Of a stretch of DNA of 10,625 bases, positions 1 through 7,072 are shown piece after piece (the stretch's first letter is position 1; the number at the start of each line of letters is the position of its first letter). The notes beneath the pieces are model-generated. The model had not been told where the DNA came from. It was given only the letters and a program-made list of their open reading frames with translations, and made no database searches. A program made the position numbers and the translations under genes. Origin of the DNA: Pseudomonadota bacterium (GTDB lineage Bacteria; Pseudomonadota; Alphaproteobacteria; Rs-D84); the NCBI GenBank assembly GCA_030531915.1, contig JAUNMD010000005.1, positions 1 to 10,625 of the forward strand, in the 5' to 3' direction.

Positions 1-12
1 AACAAACTTCAT
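1..12 (-). CDS. Start of an unidentified gene downstream of tatC (partial)
   Basis: An ATG at 12-10 on the minus strand overlaps the tatC stop by one base (TGATG), and the reading continues off the left edge as M-K-F-V. This stop/start overlap is typical of translational coupling, so a further member of the tat operon probably begins here. In many alphaproteobacteria serS follows tatC, but four residues are far too few to test that. The product is left unnamed. Confidence 0.35.
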
Positions 13-725
13 CAATCTGCGTCGCGACGCATAAATAAAATGCTGATTTCAAACAGTGCCCACATCGGCAATCCCAACGCAATCTGGGACACGATGTCCG
101 GCGGGGTCAACACCGCCGCCGCAATCGCAATCAGCACAATCGCATACCGGCGCGCGCGCACCACACGCGACCGCGGCAGCACGCCCAAACGATTTAACAG
201 CACCAATACCAGCGGCAACTGAAACGCGATACCAAACACGCGCAAGAGCCCGATGGCAAACCCCAAATAATCACGCGCATTTGGAATAAAGATTGTCGGC
301 ACAGGCGTTTGTTGATTCAGTTCCAAAAAGAACCCAAACACAAACGGGAACATTACATAGAACGCAAACGCCGCCCCCAGACAAAATAAAATCGGCGACA
401 TTATCAGCACAGGCCAAATAAAATTACGCTCGTTTTTATGCAACCCTGGGGAAACGAATCGCCACGCTTGATAAAAACCAAACGGTATTACAAATATCAA
501 TCCAACAACCATCGCCAATGAAAAGCGTATCATCAGTCCGTCGGACATACCACTGTACAGCATCATGCCGTCCGGCCAAATGCGCAACAATGGCGCGGTT
601 AAAAATTCCTGAACAAATGGCGCAACATACCAACCAAAAACCACCGCCAACGCAAATGCGCCAAACGTCCACATCACACGACGGCGCAGTTCAGAAAAAT
701 GCTGCATCAATGTCATTTTTTGCAT
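12..725 (-). CDS. tatC: Sec-independent protein translocase subunit TatC
   Basis: TatC is the multispanning inner-membrane receptor that, with TatB, binds twin-arginine signal peptides before folded proteins cross through TatA. The 237-residue product has the normal family length and about six hydrophobic segments. Family hallmarks are visible: the N-terminal MTLMQHFSELRRR stretch (residues 4-16) preceding TM1, FVSPGLHKNER in the first cytoplasmic loop region (about 90-100), and LTPPD (206-210) before the last helices. The TM4 position that is Glu in E. coli (FGVSFEVP) is Gln here (FGIAFQLP, Q169). The start at 725 lies inside the end of tatB (13-base overlap) with a GGGGA ribosome site just upstream; M4 or M7 are possible alternative starts. 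It is the last complete gene of the recJ-nrnA-lolA-tatB-tatC run. Identification is firm. Confidence 0.97.
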   Translation of the reverse strand: MQKMTLMQHFSELRRRVMWTFGAFALAVVFGWYVAPFVQEFLTAPLLRIWPDGMMLYSGMSDGLMIRFSLAMVVGLIFVIPFGFYQAWRFVSPGLHKNERNFIWPVLIMSPILFCLGAAFAFYVMFPFVFGFFLELNQQTPVPTIFIPNARDYLGFAIGLLRVFGIAFQLPLVLVLLNRLGVLPRSRVVRARRYAIVLIAIAAAVLTPPDIVSQIALGLPMWALFEISILFMRRDAD

Positions 726-1021
726 TTCTTCGTTCCCCGCTGTGATTTAGTTTTTGTTTTGCGTTTTAATTGTTTTATTGGTGTTGCAAATTCCGCCAAT
801 ATATCGTCGGTGGTGGTCATAATAACCTGATCAATCGGTGCTTCGCGTTCAATAGTATCCTTGATTTGTTCGGACGCATCGGTAATTTTCCAGATAATCT
901 GGCGTACAAATTTCACCACGCGCGCCAAGAACTGTGCAACATCCGGCCACATGCGCGGCGGCAATACCACAATCGCAACCAAAATAATTACTAAAAATTC
1001 CGCGCCACTGATTCCAAACAT
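713..1021 (-). CDS. tatB: Sec-independent protein translocase subunit TatB
   Basis: TatB partners TatC in the twin-arginine signal-peptide receptor of the inner membrane. The 102-residue protein has the family layout: a very short periplasmic N terminus (MFGISGAEF, with the conserved Glu at residue 8), one transmembrane helix (about 8-21), a hinge, an amphipathic helix (about 25-50) and a charged, Lys-rich C-terminal tail. It is called TatB rather than TatA because it lies directly before tatC, has the Glu8 signature and lacks the FxxxKIP hinge seen in the TatA at 9081-9350. The hinge is VVLPPRMWP, where most TatB proteins have a Gly-Pro pair. It starts 14 bases after the lolA stop and overlaps tatC by 13 bases, so the three are probably cotranscribed. 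Confidence 0.9.
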   Translation of the reverse strand: MFGISGAEFLVIILVAIVVLPPRMWPDVAQFLARVVKFVRQIIWKITDASEQIKDTIEREAPIDQVIMTTTDDILAEFATPIKQLKRKTKTKSQRGTKKCKK

Positions 1022-1035
1022 TGTGCATCACACCC

Positions 1036-1647
1036 CTAGTCATAGAAGTCGTCGCCACCACTGGTGCTGACGGTTTTATGACGGCTGATTTGGAAATAGT
1101 TTTTGCCAAAATCTGTCTTGGGCTTTAACCCAGAAAACGCAACATCGGTGGTTACACCGGTGGCATCAACCACACTCCATGAATTTAACTTTACGGGCTT
1201 TTTATCAAACACAACCGTCATATGCCCCAGACCTTCTTGGCCGCGCAAATTCATCTTTAACGCAAATGTTTTGTCAGCGGCGGTTGTTTCAACAACATTG
1301 ATATCGGCGTTTTTCAAATCAATATGCTTGCGAATTAAAATACCCGCCGGCGTACTGGTCAACGGCACAGTTGTAATCTGATCCAATGATTTATCAAAGA
1401 AATATAAATCCCGTCCATCGGCAATCAGTTGCACCGGCATATCGCGATAGTCCAAACGCACACGCCCCGGACGCAACATTGCAAATGTACCACGCTGTTG
1501 CTTGCCCGATGCGGTTTGAATAAATTCACCCGACAGACCGGTAATAGAGTTCAGGTATTTTTCCGCCGAGTTTACCAAAGTATTATCAACCGCCGCATGC
1601 GCCGAAATCGTGCACATACACATAATTATCGCAAATAATTTTTTCAT
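1036..1647 (-). CDS. lolA: Outer-membrane lipoprotein carrier protein LolA
   Basis: LolA is the periplasmic chaperone that takes lipoproteins released by the LolCDE transporter and delivers them to the outer membrane. The 203-residue product opens with a classic Sec signal peptide (MKKLFAIIMCMCTISAHA, probable cleavage after A18). The mature part has the LolA opening (AEKYLNSITGLSGEFIQT, about 28-45), a strand carrying RPGRVRLDY (about 59-67) and LIADGRDLYFFD (about 74-85), all family-typical and consistent with the hydrophobic-cavity beta-sheet fold. Its start is well supported by a GGGAG/GAGG ribosome site and overlaps the upstream nrnA stop by four bases (ATGA), showing coupling. Function is assigned from family resemblance by eye; the fold and signal peptide make alternatives unlikely. 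Confidence 0.9.
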   Translation of the reverse strand: MKKLFAIIMCMCTISAHAAVDNTLVNSAEKYLNSITGLSGEFIQTASGKQQRGTFAMLRPGRVRLDYRDMPVQLIADGRDLYFFDKSLDQITTVPLTSTPAGILIRKHIDLKNADINVVETTAADKTFALKMNLRGQEGLGHMTVVFDKKPVKLNSWSVVDATGVTTDVAFSGLKPKTDFGKNYFQISRHKTVSTSGGDDFYD

Positions 1648-2606
1648 AAATCCTCTCCCTTTAACAATTCTAACAAGCGCGTGCGAACATTTTCCAATGT
1701 GTCTGCAACAACCGCGCCCGCGGCATACGTGTGCCCGCCCCCACCCAGCGCAGATGCAATATGATCCACAGGGTGCATACGACCACGCAATGACACACCA
1801 ATTTGATTTTCTTTCTGTTGCTTTAACAATGCAATCAGTTCAACACCCTTGATTTGCGCCAGCAAATTCAAAATCAATTCCCCGCGCCCATCCAGATGTT
1901 TGTAATCTTTCTTTTCAACCGTGGCCAACGCAATTTTACCATGACGCAGAAATTCCGCATTTGAAACAATGGCGGCCTCGGTCTGAACCGCACGACGTGG
2001 TTTGTTGTTCAGGCCATCTGCCAATGTGGCAATATTGACCCCGCCATCAACCAACCGTGCCATTATGCGCAGCGCATCACCACGCCCCGCACGCACAAAC
2101 TTAAAGAACCCTGTGTCGGTCAATATTGCCACCGCCAACAGGTTCAACACATCCACGTCCGCCGTCCACGATAACGCGTCCATCATTCGAAATACAATCT
2201 CGCCCGTGGCGGCCGCCGTATCGTCGTCGATGCACATTTCAGCCACATGCGCATCATTTATATGATGATCAATTTCAATCGTATATTTGGCAATTTCCAG
2301 AATCTGGGACGGGCCACCAATATTGCGCGCCGTACCATAATCCATAACAATCGCAACATCAAACGGACGCGTCAAATCAATACGCTGGTAAAATTGGATT
2401 CTGTGTCTGTCCGGCACATTGTCCAACGCATCTGGAATATTTCCATCATATATGCAAATTGGACGACGCCCAAAATTCAGTTCAATCAATCGTGCCAACG
2501 CCAAAACACTGCACAACGCATCACCATCTGGATTTTTATGTGCAAAGATTGCAACGCTGCGCGCTGCCTTGATTTTTTCGGCAAATTTTTTCAGATTTTC
2601 GTCCAT
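1644..2606 (-). CDS. nrnA: DHH-family phosphoesterase, NrnA-like (oligoribonuclease / pAp phosphatase)
   Basis: This 320-residue protein belongs to the DHH-DHHA1 phosphoesterases related to NrnA, which degrade 2-5 nt RNA oligomers and often dephosphorylate 3'-phosphoadenosine 5'-phosphate. Visible metal-binding motifs are HKNPDGD (H23, D27, D29), VMDYG (D89), IDHH (D113-H115) and ILTDTG (D164). The C-terminal DHHA1 substrate-binding domain ends in the family loop SALGGGGHTYAAGA (about 285-298). The start at 2606 directly follows the recJ stop (TAGATG, zero gap), with AGGG upstream as ribosome site, and the stop overlaps lolA. Exact substrate (nanoRNA, pAp or c-di-nucleotide products) cannot be told from sequence. 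A second, larger DHH enzyme, RecJ, lies immediately upstream, but the two differ in length and domain content and are not simple duplicates. Confidence 0.85.
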   Translation of the reverse strand: MDENLKKFAEKIKAARSVAIFAHKNPDGDALCSVLALARLIELNFGRRPICIYDGNIPDALDNVPDRHRIQFYQRIDLTRPFDVAIVMDYGTARNIGGPSQILEIAKYTIEIDHHINDAHVAEMCIDDDTAAATGEIVFRMMDALSWTADVDVLNLLAVAILTDTGFFKFVRAGRGDALRIMARLVDGGVNIATLADGLNNKPRRAVQTEAAIVSNAEFLRHGKIALATVEKKDYKHLDGRGELILNLLAQIKGVELIALLKQQKENQIGVSLRGRMHPVDHIASALGGGGHTYAAGAVVADTLENVRTRLLELLKGEDL

Positions 2607-4373
2607 CTATATACCCTGTCCAACCGCAATATCTTCGACAAAGAACTGTGCACTCTTGCGGCCGTTATACTCGTTTTCTTTCAGTTTGCCCAGCATTGTT
2701 ATTGTAGTGTTTGTGTTTGCATCGTCCAGTAAAAAATCACCAACCGGCGTACCGACCAAATTAAATCCGACAAACGCCAACTGGCCACCACTGGTTGCGA
2801 CCGACCCGCGCAGGTGTGCCCCGCCCCCCATAATGGTTGCGAAACGCAACATCGCACCATGCAAAATCAATGTTGGTTCTGGATTTCCCTGACCAAATGG
2901 TTCCAGTGCATCCAGCGCAGAAATCAGTTTCATTGTTGCCGCGCCCGCATCTAACTCCGCATCCGCCACGATTTCACATGTGGGCACTTGGCCATTTAAT
3001 TGTTCGCTGACCGCACGTTCCAGAAATTCACGAAACGCATCTTCGTTTTCCGCATTCAGCGAAAATCCCGCGGCGGCGGCGTGACCGCCCCCCTCTGATA
3101 TAACGCCGGCGGCCAATGCCTGATGTATAATATGCCCCAAATCTATTCCGGCAATCGAACGCCCAGAACCATTTATAACGCCATCTGGCCCACGGGTCGC
3201 CACGCACGACGGCAAATTATATTTATCTTTCAGCCGTCCCGCGATAATTCCCATAACACCACCGTGCCAATTATCGCCGCACACAAACAAACTGCACCGA
3301 CCGGCACGGCATGATTGTTCTGCTTGTTCACTGGCGCGCAACATAATTGCATTTTGAATATCAATGCGTTCCTGATTCATATGATGCAATTTATTTGCCA
3401 AATCATTTGCAATCAGTGGATTGTCCGTCAATAACAATTCCAACGCCGGCGCGGCCGAATCCAAACGTCCCGCCGCATTCAGACGCGGGCCCAACGCGAA
3501 CCCCGCCGCATATACCGACGCATGCTTGATACCCGCAACGCCCATCAACGTGCGCAGCCCCAGATTCTTTTTCTGATCCAGTATTTTCAGTCCCGTTGCC
3601 ACAAACGCGCGGTTCAACCCCACCAACGGCATCGTGTCGCATATTGTGCCCAACGCGACCAAATCCATAAATTCCATCAAATCCAATTTATCAACGCGCG
3701 CACGCATATCAGGCGACAAATCACGATTTTTTAATTCACGACGCACCGCAACCATCGTCATAAATGCAACACCAACACCCGCCAAATATGACAGACCCGA
3801 CGTATCATCCGCGCGCTTTGGATTGACCACGGCCGCGGCCGCCGGCAATGCGGCATCGGGCGAATGGTGATCGGTAACAACAACCTGCAACCCAATATCA
3901 TTTGCATGCGCAACGTCCGCCGCACCCGATATTCCGCAATCCACCGTTATCATCAGTTTCGCGCCCGCCGCCGCAATATCATCAATCGCATGCGGGTTCA
4001 GGCCGTATCCTTCGCCCTCGCGCGTGGGCAGATGCCACATGCAATCAACGCCCAACGCCCGCAGCGATTTAATACAAATCGCCGTCGATGTAATTCCATC
4101 AACGTCATAGTCACCATAGATTGCAATTTTGTCCCCGCGCAAAATACTGTCCGCGATTACGCGCGCCGCCGTATCCATATCACGCAACACAGACGGATCT
4201 GGCATATATTCCTTGATACTGGGGTTCAAAAAGCGTTCCTGTGACGCGGCATCGGCAATGCCACGGGTAACCAAGATTTTTTTTACTAAATTATCTGCAC
4301 CGATGGCGTCGTCATTCGACGTCGCCACCACCCATGCCCGTCCCAGCATGGATTTATCAACAACCTTTCTCAC
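2607..4373 (-). CDS. recJ: Single-stranded-DNA-specific 5'-3' exonuclease RecJ
   Basis: RecJ degrades single-stranded DNA 5' to 3' in recombinational repair, base-excision repair and mismatch repair. All core motifs are present: GDYDVDG, the TVDCG motif, VTDHH, VALGTICDTMPL, GPRLNAAGR and the DHHA1 loop GGGHAAAAGF, followed by the C-terminal OB-fold entry EPFGQGNPEP. The open frame extends to a TTG at 4397 (596 residues), but I prefer the GTG at 4373 (588 residues). The predicted promoter immediately upstream would start transcription near 4395, leaving the TTG at the RNA end without a ribosome site, whereas AAAGAG lies six bases before the GTG. An ATG at 4349 is the other option. The gene is first in the recJ-nrnA-lolA-tatBC run. 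Identity is certain; only the start is open. Confidence 0.93.
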   Translation of the reverse strand: MRKVVDKSMLGRAWVVATSNDDAIGADNLVKKILVTRGIADAASQERFLNPSIKEYMPDPSVLRDMDTAARVIADSILRGDKIAIYGDYDVDGITSTAICIKSLRALGVDCMWHLPTREGEGYGLNPHAIDDIAAAGAKLMITVDCGISGAADVAHANDIGLQVVVTDHHSPDAALPAAAAVVNPKRADDTSGLSYLAGVGVAFMTMVAVRRELKNRDLSPDMRARVDKLDLMEFMDLVALGTICDTMPLVGLNRAFVATGLKILDQKKNLGLRTLMGVAGIKHASVYAAGFALGPRLNAAGRLDSAAPALELLLTDNPLIANDLANKLHHMNQERIDIQNAIMLRASEQAEQSCRAGRCSLFVCGDNWHGGVMGIIAGRLKDKYNLPSCVATRGPDGVINGSGRSIAGIDLGHIIHQALAAGVISEGGGHAAAAGFSLNAENEDAFREFLERAVSEQLNGQVPTCEIVADAELDAGAATMKLISALDALEPFGQGNPEPTLILHGAMLRFATIMGGGAHLRGSVATSGGQLAFVGFNLVGTPVGDFLLDDANTNTTITMLGKLKENEYNGRKSAQFFVEDIAVGQGI

Positions 4374-4401
4374 GCTATACTCTTTTTTTATTATCAAGAG
4401 T

Positions 4402-4430
4402 ATTATAATCGAAAATTATTCAAATAGCAA
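4402..4430 (-). promoter_or_regulatory. Sigma70-type promoter for recJ-nrnA-lolA-tatBC
   Basis: On the minus strand TTGCTA (4430-4425) is followed by a 17-base spacer and a perfect TATAAT (4407-4402). The -35 lies in the last codons of ftsI and the -10 in the gap before recJ. Transcription would start near 4395, so the recJ run could be expressed independently of the sufS-ftsI run. This is a consensus match read by eye. Confidence 0.6.
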
Positions 4431-6059
4431 CGGCAGTATACTGTCCAGAATTTTTCCCGTTGTCGGCACAACGTTCCACGCCGCCGTACGCAATCCCCAT
4501 GATTCAGACGTACCGTGTGGTTCGTCCAAAATAACCAGCATCACATACTGGGGCGCGGACGCAGGAAAGATTGCCGCATACGCCGTCAGGTTGCGTTTAT
4601 TATCCACGCGACCATTTGTGTACTTTTCCGCGGTGGCGGTTTTACCGCCAATCTGAATACCGGCAACACGTGATTTACGACCACTGGTTTCTTCGGCAAC
4701 GCGCAACATAATCCCGCGCAGACGCGCCGATATTTCTGGCGGCAAAACACGCTGGCCACGAACCGCACCAACATCACGTTTTTGCAACGTCGGGTAAATA
4801 TAGATTCCGCCATTTGTCATTGCATTGACCGCCAACAACACGTGCATCGGGGTCACCGATATACCGTGCCCATATGACATGGTTGCACGTTCAACCGGCC
4901 ACCAGCGTTGTGGCAAATGCGTACGCGCCGTGCGACCAAATTCCAAATTCAATGGTTCATCAAAATGCAGACGGTGGAAAAATTCTTGCTGCGTGCCATC
5001 TGGCAAATCCAGCGCAATTTGCGCACTGCCAACGTTGCAAGAATGCAACATAATTTCTTCGACCGACAAATACGGACGCGGGGGTTTGAAACTGCGCACG
5101 TCGTGCACGGCCTTGGCCACACGGCCGCGTTTATCATAAATCTTGAACGGTTCTTTGACATAGTATTCTTTGGTAATGCCGTTTTCCATCGCCATGGCGG
5201 TGTTAAAGATTTTGAATATCGACCCCATTTCATAGGCATCGCCCATTGGTCGGAATTTAATATTTCTGTTGATTTCGTTGTTTCTGATTTCTGGGTCAAA
5301 ATCAGGCAACGACACCATCGCCAGCATTTCACCCGTACGCGAATTCATCAACATACCCATTGCGGATTTTGCCTGATACTTTTGCATTGCCGCCGACAAC
5401 TGTTCATAAAATACCGATTGAATACGCGAATCCAGCGACAGACGCAACGGCGCGGTATTTTCGCGCAAGTACGCATCATATGTGCGCTCTGCCCCCTCTT
5501 GACCACGCTGATTATTCTGGTCATCTTCGCTGACAAAGCCAACCGCATGTGCAAACAAACGACGTTTTGGGTATTTACGGGTTTGAACTTGTTTAACCTC
5601 TAACCCCTCAATACGTGCATCAATAACCGCCTTGCGTTGGTTTTCACTGGCAAATTTTTGCAGGTACATAAAACCACGCCCCGAATTTACCAATTTCAAC
5701 GCGTCCGACACACTGTATTGATATGGCAAAATTTGATGTATCAGATTTGCCGCTTTGTCCTTGTCTTTCTCTTTTATTCTATTTGGGAAAATCTGAATAT
5801 GCCCCGACACAATATTCTTGGCCAGAATGTCGCCATTTCTGTCCACGATGTCCGCGCGACTGACCACCCAGTTGCCAGATGCCCCCGCATTACGCGTACG
5901 ATCCGTTCCCTGAATCCCCAGATATAATGTTCGGGCGGCGAATACACACAACAAAAAAACAAAGAATCCATACACTATGCGCAGACGACGGTGGTCGCGT
6001 TTATTTTCGGCCCCGCCAATAAAACTGTACTTTGAAATATCGTGTCCAACATCAAACAT
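4416..6059 (-). CDS. ftsI: Septal peptidoglycan transpeptidase FtsI (penicillin-binding protein 3, class B)
   Basis: FtsI crosslinks peptidoglycan at the division septum, working with FtsW and the FtsQLB complex. The 547-residue product has a cytoplasmic N terminus, one transmembrane segment (about 28-48), the class B pedestal box SRADIVDRNGDILA (about 67-80) and a transpeptidase domain. The active-site motifs are SIFK (S280 nucleophile, K283), SCN (340-342) and KTA (473-475). The third motif is normally KTG; here codons 473-475 read AAA ACC GCC, so Gly is replaced by Ala in an otherwise standard GGKTATAEK context. The start lies two bases after the ftsL stop and has no clear ribosome site, suggesting translation coupled to ftsL. 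The neighbouring FtsL argues for the divisome enzyme rather than the elongation paralogue MrdA. It is not followed by murE, as it is in the usual dcw cluster. Confidence 0.93.
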   Translation of the reverse strand: MFDVGHDISKYSFIGGAENKRDHRRLRIVYGFFVFLLCVFAARTLYLGIQGTDRTRNAGASGNWVVSRADIVDRNGDILAKNIVSGHIQIFPNRIKEKDKDKAANLIHQILPYQYSVSDALKLVNSGRGFMYLQKFASENQRKAVIDARIEGLEVKQVQTRKYPKRRLFAHAVGFVSEDDQNNQRGQEGAERTYDAYLRENTAPLRLSLDSRIQSVFYEQLSAAMQKYQAKSAMGMLMNSRTGEMLAMVSLPDFDPEIRNNEINRNIKFRPMGDAYEMGSIFKIFNTAMAMENGITKEYYVKEPFKIYDKRGRVAKAVHDVRSFKPPRPYLSVEEIMLHSCNVGSAQIALDLPDGTQQEFFHRLHFDEPLNLEFGRTARTHLPQRWWPVERATMSYGHGISVTPMHVLLAVNAMTNGGIYIYPTLQKRDVGAVRGQRVLPPEISARLRGIMLRVAEETSGRKSRVAGIQIGGKTATAEKYTNGRVDNKRNLTAYAAIFPASAPQYVMLVILDEPHGTSESWGLRTAAWNVVPTTGKILDSILPLLFE

Positions 6060-6061
6060 TT

Positions 6062-6364
6062 TTATTTATCGTCTGCGACGTTCCGCATTGGTAAATCATC
6101 AATGGAAACGCTTTTGTGAAAACTTATAACCTCTACCTTTGGGCTGACAGCATCAACCGAATTACGTAAAATTTCTGGTCTGACATATGATGCAAAGTTC
6201 GCCTGACGTGCAGCAATTTCCTGTTGCGTCTGGACAATCTGGCGACGCACACGATTACGTGCAGAATTTTGGGTGCGATAACAAACCTGTAATCCGGTTG
6301 TCAGTATGATTACCGCAACCAACGACCACAATCCTATTTTGAACATTCTCTCGTCTTCGTTCAT
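6062..6364 (-). CDS. ftsL: Cell division protein FtsL
   Basis: FtsL is a small bitopic protein that bridges FtsQ/FtsB to the FtsWI septal synthase. The 100-residue product has a short charged cytoplasmic N terminus, a transmembrane segment (about 8-28), then a periplasmic helix rich in Arg, Gln and Glu (about 32-56) suited to a coiled coil. The coiled coil is followed by a YVRPEILRN segment resembling the tail of alphaproteobacterial FtsL proteins (a 'Y(L/V)xRPE' run). The family is poorly conserved in sequence, so the call rests on architecture, this motif and position directly before ftsI. The start at 6364 has an AGAGGGG ribosome site; M7 is a possible alternative. It lies 27 bases after sufE. 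Confidence 0.82.
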   Translation of the reverse strand: MNEDERMFKIGLWSLVAVIILTTGLQVCYRTQNSARNRVRRQIVQTQQEIAARQANFASYVRPEILRNSVDAVSPKVEVISFHKSVSIDDLPMRNVADDK

Positions 6365-6391
6365 ATACGCCCCTCTATGCCGAACAGTGTA

Positions 6392-6754
6392 TCACAAATT
6401 CTGCAAAAAACGAATCATAGAATTTACGCCATTTAGCCGCCCCGCCCCCAGTGGCAGCCCCAGCGCAGAAAACGTGCCCGCCAAATCCATTTTCTTTATC
6501 TCGTCCGGACTGCGCCCGTCCACCATCGCGGTCATAATCGCAACAATACCGCGCACCAGTGCCGAATCGGCGCGCCCGTAAAAGTGATTGCCTTTGCTGC
6601 AAATTTCGGCATGTGACGCGCACCCAACAATATCACCACATACGGCGTCCGCCGGCGGTGGCGGCATATGCGCACCCAAATCCATCACCATTTCCAATTT
6701 ATCGGCGGGCGCATCCACCATTGCCAACATATCTTTGATTTGTTCAAACGTCAT
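6392..6754 (-). CDS. sufE: SufE-family sulfur-acceptor protein
   Basis: SufE accepts persulfide sulfur from the cysteine desulfurase SufS and passes it to the SufBCD scaffold for Fe-S cluster assembly. The product is 120 residues from the ATG at 6754, close to the short SufE forms. The acceptor cysteine is C45 in DIVGCASHAEI, matching the family V-x-G-C-x-S motif. Further family features are GRADSALVRGI (60-70), DGRSPDEI (79-86), the FSALGL segment (95-100) and the C-terminal NGVNSMI (109-115). Two extra cysteines, C39 and C52, flank the acceptor. The frame stays open upstream to 6835, but that extension overlaps sufT and carries no SufE character, while the chosen start sits two bases after the sufT stop with GGTGG upstream. 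Confidence 0.92.
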   Translation of the reverse strand: MTFEQIKDMLAMVDAPADKLEMVMDLGAHMPPPPADAVCGDIVGCASHAEICSKGNHFYGRADSALVRGIVAIMTAMVDGRSPDEIKKMDLAGTFSALGLPLGAGRLNGVNSMIRFLQNL

Positions 6755-6756
6755 AA

Positions 6757-7071
6757 TTACCACCCGTGTTCTGTTAAATCCAATTCTATGCGCGCCGCAT
6801 CCGACATACGCGACAAATCCCACGCCGGTGTCCATACCAAATCGACACGCACGGGCACGTCACCCGTGACACGCTGGACAACATCGCGCACCTGTTCCAA
6901 TAATTCTTCCATCATGGGGCATGTCGGACTGGTAAATGTCATCTTTATCACAACTGACGCATCATCAATCGCAATATCGTACACCAACCCCATGTCCCAA
7001 ATGTTCACGGGGATTTCTGGGTCAAAGACCGTCTTTAACGCCGCAACAATATCATCACGTGTAAATGCCAT
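6757..7071 (-). CDS. sufT: SufT-type DUF59 (MIP18-family) Fe-S assembly protein
   Basis: This 104-residue protein is a DUF59/MIP18 domain protein of the kind found in SUF operons (SufT/YitW), which helps mature or deliver Fe-S clusters. Motifs seen are DPEIPVNIWDMGLVYDI (17-33), the segment TSPTCP (47-52) with the conserved reactive C51, and a C-terminal VDLVWTPAW. The domain fills the whole protein. It is placed between sufS (one-base gap) and sufE (two-base gap), which supports the SUF role. Paralogues in phenylacetate degradation (PaaD) are related but have a C-terminal zinc-binding extension not seen here. Confidence 0.9.
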   Translation of the reverse strand: MAFTRDDIVAALKTVFDPEIPVNIWDMGLVYDIAIDDASVVIKMTFTSPTCPMMEELLEQVRDVVQRVTGDVPVRVDLVWTPAWDLSRMSDAARIELDLTEHGW

Positions 7072-7072
7072 T

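Noticed and set aside
2247..2892. Overlapping plus-strand frames opposite nrnA and recJ
   Set aside because: Both strongly conserved DHH genes explain this stretch; the frames have no start signal or domain.
4908..5603. Long plus-strand open frame (231 codons) inside ftsI
   Set aside because: It is fully antisense to a gene with clear motifs, shows no recognisable protein character and lacks a ribosome site; such shadows are common opposite biased coding sequence.
6365..6400. Possible promoter before ftsL
   Set aside because: The best -10 (TACACT) and -35 (TTCGTT) are both poor, so I do not list it.
6755..6835. N-terminal extension of sufE
   Set aside because: It would overlap sufT by most of its length, has no SufE similarity, and a proper start with ribosome site exists at 6754.
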